Shown: positions 23,557-28,153 of the stretch, one piece after another
Layout: every line of letters begins with the position of its first letter
Numbering within the stretch: the stretch's first letter is position 1
Source of the DNA: Myxococcota bacterium
GTDB taxonomy: Bacteria; Myxococcota_A; UBA9160; SMWR01
Direction: 5' to 3'
DNA length: 28,153 nt
Assembly: GCA_022447545.1 (NCBI GenBank)
Contig: JAKVBI010000037.1
Coordinates: 1-28,153 of the forward strand
Position numbers and translations under genes: made by a program
Notes under the pieces: generated by a model
What the model was told of the DNA's origin: nothing
Database searches by the model: none
The model's input: only the letters and a program-made list of their open reading frames with translations

Positions 23557-24525
23557 CTAGGACCCGCTGCGCAGTTTTCTCAACTGTGAGAGGTAGGGAA
23601 GCGCGACGAACACTCGCACGAGCATGATGCCCACGGGGAAGACGAGCCCGAACGCCAGAATCGCAGCCTCGTCTCCGGCGCCCGACCAGAAGAAGAGCAT
23701 GGCGGCGGCCTGAGTGCCGACACCTCCCGGTGTCAGCGGAAGAGCGCCTGCCATCAAAACGAGCGGCACGGAGGCAAGCACGAGCCCAAAGGGCACCTCG
23801 ATTCCAAAGGCGCGCCCTCCGAAATAGAAGATCGCCAAGAATCCCGCGAAATAGACGATGCGAACCGCGAGCAGAACGAAGACGTCGATGCTCCGAGCCA
23901 GCCGGAATGCGCGCAGGATCGACCCACGACGAGCACGCTGCAACCAGGACCAGCGGGGCCGCGAAGCCATCAGAACCCACAACGCCGCTATCGCCGTGAT
24001 CAATGCCGCGCCGGACACGTTCCGAATGTTTTCGACTTCTGAAGACGGACCGACGAATGAAGCCCCTGCGAAGGCCAGGGCGAACAGCACCAGCAGGTCC
24101 ATGGTCGTGTAGAAGAAGACCGAACTCGCCGCTTCCAGCACCGGGACTCCGTTGAAGCGGCGCAGGTAGAGGATGATGGACGCCGTGCCGGCGTTCCAAT
24201 TGACAGCGGCAACCAGGTAGGTGACACCGCGCAGGGCCCGACCCTCGGCCCAACTGAATGGAACATTGAACTGCGAGACCAGGTACGCGTAGGCCCAAGA
24301 ATCGAGCAGAAACCAGAACACCACACCCGCCACCAACACGGGCCCACCCCACGCGAGGTCGGCACCGAGGGCTGCGTCCCAAACCCGCTCGACGGGCACC
24401 TGCCAGAGCAGGAAACCGACGATGGCCGCGGCGCCGATCCAGGGCAGCAGGGTTTTCCAGACGGGCGAGGAGGCCACCGCTTCCCATTGGCCCACCTCGT
24501 CGATCCCCGATCCGTTCTGGCTCAT
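23557..24525 (-). CDS. LPG-synthase transmembrane-domain/AglD-like membrane protein
   Basis: An integral membrane protein of 322 residues from the ATG at 24525 (MSQNGSGIDEVGQWEAV), with about eight helices. It matches the flippase-like membrane domain of lysylphosphatidylglycerol synthase and AglD/UPF0104 proteins: WAYAYLVSQFNVPFSWAEGRALRG, LVAAVNWNAGTASIILYLRRF, and the hallmark LPLTPGGVGTQAAAM near the C-terminus. The soluble aminoacyl-transferase domain of MprF is absent, so it is a stand-alone membrane domain, probably handling lipids or lipid-linked sugars. The start is uncertain: the frame is open to GTG 24711 and another ATG is at 24627; none has a clear ribosome site. A good minus-strand -10-like TACAAT at 24668-24673 would favour the later starts. 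It precedes the flippase gene, suggesting a joint envelope function. Confidence 0.82.
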   Translation of the reverse strand: MSQNGSGIDEVGQWEAVASSPVWKTLLPWIGAAAIVGFLLWQVPVERVWDAALGADLAWGGPVLVAGVVFWFLLDSWAYAYLVSQFNVPFSWAEGRALRGVTYLVAAVNWNAGTASIILYLRRFNGVPVLEAASSVFFYTTMDLLVLFALAFAGASFVGPSSEVENIRNVSGAALITAIAALWVLMASRPRWSWLQRARRGSILRAFRLARSIDVFVLLAVRIVYFAGFLAIFYFGGRAFGIEVPFGLVLASVPLVLMAGALPLTPGGVGTQAAAMLFFWSGAGDEAAILAFGLVFPVGIMLVRVFVALPYLSQLRKLRSGS

Positions 24526-24755
24526 GCGCCAGATCAGGATACCCGGCTCGACTCCCGCCGACGAAACCCCCAGATTTCGCCCGCGATCCCGGGGCAGGGA
24601 ACTTCGGGGAAAGTACCGACTCGCCATGCGTTCGAGCCCCGATTGATTCGTCACTCCCCAAACGCCAATTGTATGAACAGGGATCGGATGAAGAGTCCCC
24701 AGCGCCTCCACCCACGGCTCTGCGATTGCCTGTGCCGGGCCGGATGGACAGGGTC

Positions 24756-25637
24756 ATGAACACACATCGACGCTCAGAACGGTTCTCCCCCACCGAGTTC
24801 GCCAAGAGAAGCGAGGCACAGAGCACCGGTCGTTCCGCCCCAGAAGATCCCCGACACTTCGTCGACTCGCTCCAACGCGAAGCCCTCGGCCATCGCGCCG
24901 TCCAGCACCCCTACCTGCGCTTTCTCGCCAAGGGGTGCCTGCCCGACCACCGCTGGGCCCTGACCGATTTCGCCCGTCAGTACCGTGGCTATGCGAACCA
25001 CTTCCCCCTCTATCTCGCGGCGGTCTTGTCGCGCTTGGAAGATCCCAATCACCAGAATTGCCTTCTCGAAAACCTTCACGAGGAATCAGGGCGCTACAGC
25101 GAAGGCGACATCGCCACCCTCGAAGCCATGGGGATTCAACGGAAGTGGTTCGATGGCATCGCGCATCCGGATTTGTTCACGCGCTTTGCCCAAGCGCTGG
25201 GGGTCGCGAACGAAGGCGCCGACCCCGGAGAAGCCACTCGCCGATGGCGCGACGATTTCTATCAGCTGCTGGTCGGCTCGAGCCCCGCCCAGGCGCTGGG
25301 GGCACTGGGGTTGGGGACTGAAAAAATTGTCCGGGCCACCTACACGTCCCTGCTGTCGGCCATCGAACACCTGCCCGAACTTTCGCCGCGCGCCACCGTT
25401 TTTTTCGCGCTGCACACCATCGTCGATGAACACCACCAGTCGAGTCTGCGAAAGATCTCCATCGAACTTGCGAAAGCACCGGGAGGCCCCAACGAGCTTC
25501 GACGGGGAATGCTCCAGGCGCTAGACTTGCGCGCCCAATTCTGGGACTGGCTCCTCACGCGTGCGCTCGACCCCGCCGCGGCACAGGACGTGATGTCCAA
25601 TGGCAGATCCGCCGAGCACCCGAGCCATCTACGATGA
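24756..25637 (+). CDS. Haem-oxygenase-like diiron oxidase/oxygenase (HDO; iron-containing redox enzyme family)
   Basis: A 293-residue all-helical soluble protein of the haem-oxygenase-like dimetal family (CADD, UndA, BesC, SznF relatives). Candidate metal ligands are all present: E110 (or E106/E109) in LLENLHEESGRY, H137 in AHPDLFTRFAQALG, E189 in GLGTEKIVRATY, and H220, D224 and H227 in FFALHTIVDEHHQSS. The last three keep the H-x3-D-x2-H spacing of CADD and BesC. The first Glu and first His are about 27 residues apart, longer than in compact members. Such enzymes use O2 and two irons for N-oxygenation, C-C cleavage or desaturation. The start is ambiguous (ATG 24756 or 24744). The gene overlaps the methyltransferase gene by 38 bp and begins a three-gene operon with it and an Fe/2OG dioxygenase. 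Confidence 0.87.
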   Translation: MNTHRRSERFSPTEFAKRSEAQSTGRSAPEDPRHFVDSLQREALGHRAVQHPYLRFLAKGCLPDHRWALTDFARQYRGYANHFPLYLAAVLSRLEDPNHQNCLLENLHEESGRYSEGDIATLEAMGIQRKWFDGIAHPDLFTRFAQALGVANEGADPGEATRRWRDDFYQLLVGSSPAQALGALGLGTEKIVRATYTSLLSAIEHLPELSPRATVFFALHTIVDEHHQSSLRKISIELAKAPGGPNELRRGMLQALDLRAQFWDWLLTRALDPAAAQDVMSNGRSAEHPSHLR

Positions 25638-26370
25638 ACAGGCTGATCGCTGGGCGAGGAGCGAGAAGATCCTGCTCAGCGACTTCACGGCGCGCCCACG
25701 CGTGCTCGAAGCCCTCGGTCCCCTGGACGGCACCCACGTGCTCGACCTGGGCTGCGGCGAAGGCTACGTCTCACGGCTGATCGCCTCCCAGGGCGCTGCC
25801 TCGATCTTTGGTATCGACCTCTCCGAGGAGATGGTCCGCACCGCCCAGTCCTCGATCCCACAGGACACCGGCTGCGAGATGGCCTTCGCGGCGGGTGACG
25901 TGTCGGAGCCGATCTCCCTGCCCCGAGAGAACTTCGACCGGGTGGTGGCCGTGTTCTTGTTCAACTACTTGAGCCGCGCCCAGATGATCCAGGTGCTCGG
26001 TCTGGCACGCGCGCACCTCGCGCCGGGCGGACGCTTCGTATTCACCGTCCCCCACCCGTGCTTTCCCTACATGCGCCCGGCGACCGCCCCCTTCATGTTC
26101 GACACCGACGACCACGGCTACTTCGACGGCGCCGACTCTACCTACGAGGGCCGCATGTGGCGGCGCGACGGCAGCGACGTGAGCATTCGCTGCGTGCACA
26201 AGACGGTGTCGGACTACTTCGATGCCCTACACACTTCGGGTTGGCGCCAGCTACCCCGCGTGGCCGAACTGCACGTGACCCCCGAGCACCTGGCCCTCGA
26301 CCCGGACTTCTTCGGACCTCTCGAGGGCGCCCCCCTCCACATGCTCTTCGCCCTCGAGGCCGAGCCTTGA
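25600..26370 (+). CDS. Class I SAM-dependent methyltransferase
   Basis: A 256-residue cytoplasmic methyltransferase with a Rossmann fold. Motif I is VLDLGCGEGYVSR (47-59), motif II is FGIDLSEEMVR (70-80), followed by AAGDVSEPISL and the post-motif NFDRVVAVFLFNYL; HLAPGGRFVFTVPHP is the usual post-III strand. The C-terminal part (residues about 155-225) carries aromatic residues, including DDHGYFDGADSTYEGRMWRR and HKTVSDYFDALHTSGWRQLP, that probably form the acceptor pocket. It resembles small-molecule O-, N- or C-methyltransferases rather than RNA or protein ones. The ATG lies inside the end of the diiron oxidase gene (38-bp overlap) and the stop overlaps the TTG start of the dioxygenase gene by four bases, so the three products should be made together. 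Confidence 0.9.
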   Translation: MADPPSTRAIYDEQADRWARSEKILLSDFTARPRVLEALGPLDGTHVLDLGCGEGYVSRLIASQGAASIFGIDLSEEMVRTAQSSIPQDTGCEMAFAAGDVSEPISLPRENFDRVVAVFLFNYLSRAQMIQVLGLARAHLAPGGRFVFTVPHPCFPYMRPATAPFMFDTDDHGYFDGADSTYEGRMWRRDGSDVSIRCVHKTVSDYFDALHTSGWRQLPRVAELHVTPEHLALDPDFFGPLEGAPLHMLFALEAEP

Positions 26371-27332
26371 CGACAACCGGCGCCCGCCGGGATGCACCGA
26401 GTTCGCAGCTGGGCTGGGACGCCGCCCAGATGACCGAACACCCCAGCTGGCAGATCGAGATCCCTGGGTCCATCGAATCGGACCTGGATCAACTGGAGGC
26501 CTGGGCCGGCAGCGTCGACGACCCCATCCAGGCTTTCGAACGCCGCCTACTCGAGTTACCCGGCGTGCGGGCGCTCGCCCGACAAGTCGCCGCCCAGGTC
26601 GACGCGGGGACGGGAGTGGCGTGGCTGCGCGGCCTGCCGCCCACCACCCCCTCGGACCAGGTGTCACTCCTGTATCTCGCCATCGGCCTCGAACTCGGCG
26701 ACCCCGAGGTCACCTACGGCCGGCTCTACGACGTAGTGGACCACGGTGATTCCTACCGCGACAAACCCATTCCCGTGTCGCAGACGCGCGAGTCCACGGG
26801 CATGCACACCGACAGCTCCAACAAGGCGGTGTGGCCCCGTGTCGTCGGCCTGGCCTGCCTTCAGCCCTCCGCCGAAGGGGGCGGCTCGCGCCTGACTTCG
26901 AGCGTGCGTGCCCACGCCGTGCTGGGCGAGCGTGCCCCCGAGCACCTGGAGACCCTCTACGGCGATTTCATCCGCGACGTGGTCACCCCGGGCAGCCCGC
27001 GGGACCCGGCCGCGGTGCGGCGCAACGCCTTTCCCGTGTTTCAGCGCGCACTCAACCCGGCCGGCATCGCCCTGCGTTTCATGCGCTACTGGATCGAGAA
27101 GGGCCACGAGCGGGCCGAGCAACCCCTGACCGCCCAACAGCACGCCGCCCTCGGTGCCCTGGAAGACACCCTCGAAGACCCGGCCCACACCCTGCGCTTC
27201 CGCATGGAGGCGGGGGACCTGCTGTTCCTGGACAACACCACCGTGGCCCACGACCGCGACGCCTACAGCGAGGACCCCTCCGCCCCGCGCCACCTCCAGC
27301 GCCTGTGGATCGAACGTCCGCAACCCGTCTGA
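26367..27332 (+). CDS. TauD/TfdA-family Fe(II)/2-oxoglutarate dioxygenase
   Basis: A 321-residue cytoplasmic non-haem iron dioxygenase. I prefer the TTG at 26367, which overlaps the preceding stop (TTGA), because residues 13-28 (SQLGWDAAQMTEHPSW) match the family N-terminus; ATG 26430 is the alternative. The iron triad is H147 and D149 in GMHTDSSNKAVWPRVVGL, plus H295 in DLLFLDNTTVAHDRDAY; R308 or R312 in RHLQRLWIE should bind 2-oxoglutarate. CLQPSAEGGGSRLTSS is a typical core strand. Members hydroxylate, desaturate or halogenate amino acids, sulfonates, aryloxyacids and gamma-butyrobetaine. The metal acid is Asp, which argues against a halogenase. It completes the operon with the diiron oxidase and methyltransferase. 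Confidence 0.9.
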   Translation: MTTTGARRDAPSSQLGWDAAQMTEHPSWQIEIPGSIESDLDQLEAWAGSVDDPIQAFERRLLELPGVRALARQVAAQVDAGTGVAWLRGLPPTTPSDQVSLLYLAIGLELGDPEVTYGRLYDVVDHGDSYRDKPIPVSQTRESTGMHTDSSNKAVWPRVVGLACLQPSAEGGGSRLTSSVRAHAVLGERAPEHLETLYGDFIRDVVTPGSPRDPAAVRRNAFPVFQRALNPAGIALRFMRYWIEKGHERAEQPLTAQQHAALGALEDTLEDPAHTLRFRMEAGDLLFLDNTTVAHDRDAYSEDPSAPRHLQRLWIERPQPV

Positions 27333-27365
27333 TGCCGCCCCTGGGCGCCGGCCCTTCATCGCCGC

Positions 27366-28153
27366 TCACAGGCCCGATGGCACCTCGAAGGTGGCCCGCG
27401 CCTCGGCCACGTAGGCACCCGGGTCGAGTTCGATGTCGAGATCCACGTTGCAGATGCCAGCCGAGCAGTCCTCGGCGTCGAGGGTCACGCGTTCCTGCTT
27501 GGGGTCTCCCCCGACGCTGGGCTTGACGGCCAGTTCGAGCTGCGTGCCACTGGGCACCCGCTGGGTCTCGAAGGAAAACGTCACCGTACCCGCCTGGGGC
27601 ACGATCAGGTCGATCTCGCCGTTGAAGCCCTGGGGAAACTCGGGCGGCACGGCGCCGTCCACGTGGGTGATCGCCACGGTGGGCGTGGCCGCGGCCACCA
27701 CAGGCCCCGGGGCCTCGATTCGAACCGCCGCCGGGTCCGTCACAGAAACACCTGAGAAGGTATTGGTGACGGCCTCCAAGCGAATGCGCCCATCACTGCC
27801 CCCGTCGAAGCCCCGGGCGTAGATCCTCCCTTTGTCGGCCCTCCCTTGGATGGTGTCTGCGATGAGCAGGATGGCTCCGCCACTTCCCCCAGCGCCCCAG
27901 CCCGCGCAACTGGCACCGTCTACCGCCTCGCCTTCTTCGCCGCCGTCAGCGTAGAGGTAGCCATCGATCGTAACCGTGCCGTTGGCCACGATCTGCAGTG
28001 CACCGCCGCCACCCCCGCCGCCGCCACCACCCGCGCAACCTTCCGCGTCGAGCGAATACCCCCCGCCCCCACCGGCCCCGCCGACCAACGGACGCAGATC
28101 CGCAGCCCCAAAGAACTCTCCCCCCTCGGCGGGAATCGGATTCTCGGGGTCGA
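27366..28153 (-). CDS. Glycine-rich, probably surface-exposed protein, C-terminal part (runs off the right edge)
   Basis: The minus-strand frame is open from the window edge (reading DPENPIPAEGGEFFGAADLR) to a TGA at 27366, giving about 261 residues of a longer protein. The visible N-terminal part is glycine-rich (VGGAGGGGGYSLD, CAGGGGGGGGGGALQIVANG, CAGWGAGGSGGAILLIAD). The pattern of Gly blocks followed by VTIDGYLYADGG and GRIYARGFDGGSDGRIRLEA strands is known from large surface or secreted proteins of Myxococcota. A beta-rich C-terminal domain follows (PTVAITHVDGAVPPEFPQG to ATFEVPSGL), with a Cys pair in DCSAGICNVDLD that could form a disulfide. Isolated Cys residues in the Gly blocks may pair too. 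No function can be assigned. It converges on the dioxygenase gene with a 33-bp gap. Confidence 0.8.
   Translation of the reverse strand, partial: DPENPIPAEGGEFFGAADLRPLVGGAGGGGGYSLDAEGCAGGGGGGGGGGALQIVANGTVTIDGYLYADGGEEGEAVDGASCAGWGAGGSGGAILLIADTIQGRADKGRIYARGFDGGSDGRIRLEAVTNTFSGVSVTDPAAVRIEAPGPVVAAATPTVAITHVDGAVPPEFPQGFNGEIDLIVPQAGTVTFSFETQRVPSGTQLELAVKPSVGGDPKQERVTLDAEDCSAGICNVDLDIELDPGAYVAEARATFEVPSGL

Noticed and set aside
27990-28040. Repetitive CCG/CCA-rich stretch, considered as a CRISPR array or satellite repeat
   Set aside because: It is the codon pattern of a glycine run on the minus strand; there are no spacers or conserved repeat units.
1-28153. Search for tRNA, rRNA, IS ends, phage and CRISPR signals
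   Set aside because: No cloverleaf, rRNA segment, transposase-like frame, terminal inverted repeat pair or regular repeat-spacer array was seen by eye. Short RNAs could still be missed.

Overview
The window is GC-rich, densely coding chromosomal DNA from an environmental heterotrophic bacterium. It carries 23 credible protein genes (two cut by the window edges) and one possible gene remnant. I saw no tRNA, rRNA, IS element, CRISPR array, phage gene or transcriptional regulator. The gene mix (P450, class III CoA-transferases, crotonases, amidohydrolase-2 proteins, luciferase-like oxidoreductase, SDR, DUF3604, glycine-rich surface protein) resembles soil, sediment or marine Myxococcota, Binatota or other former Deltaproteobacteria. 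That assignment is inference, because no marker gene is present.

Layout. (1) 1-3726: the N-terminal half of a cytochrome P450 on the minus strand, a 579-bp stretch with a doubtful amidohydrolase-like remnant, a BCCT-type transporter, and a small membrane-anchored protein with 23-residue repeats. (2) 3727-7144: a crotonase divergent from an FAD-dependent oxidoreductase, followed by a luciferase-like flavin oxidoreductase. (3) 7161-11585: a NIPSNAP-like conserved protein and three amidohydrolase-2 paralogues, one on the minus strand and two on the plus strand. (4) 11625-20213: a minus-strand operon of an atypical crotonase and a two-domain CoA-transferase, divergent from a GFA/CENP-V zinc protein that is followed by a second two-domain CoA-transferase overlapping an exported DUF3604 protein. 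(5) 20210-24525: a TVP38-like membrane protein, an SDR, a polysaccharide flippase and an AglD/LPG-synthase-type membrane protein. (6) 24756-27332: an overlapping three-gene operon of a haem-oxygenase-like diiron enzyme, a SAM methyltransferase and an Fe(II)/2-oxoglutarate dioxygenase. (7) 27366-end: the C-terminal part of a glycine-rich protein.

How it may work together. Regions 1-4 look like a catabolic island. Uptake (BCCT) and oxidation (P450, flavin enzymes, SDR) would feed CoA transfer, crotonase chemistry and amidohydrolase cleavage of an unidentified organic acid, terpenoid, steroid-like or quaternary-amine substrate. Region 6 is different: three small-molecule tailoring enzymes, tightly packed, look like a compact biosynthetic or modification operon. 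It is the best candidate here for an undescribed system. Other points of interest are a crotonase lacking both catalytic glutamates, and two fused CoA-transferases that differ in which active-site acids they keep.
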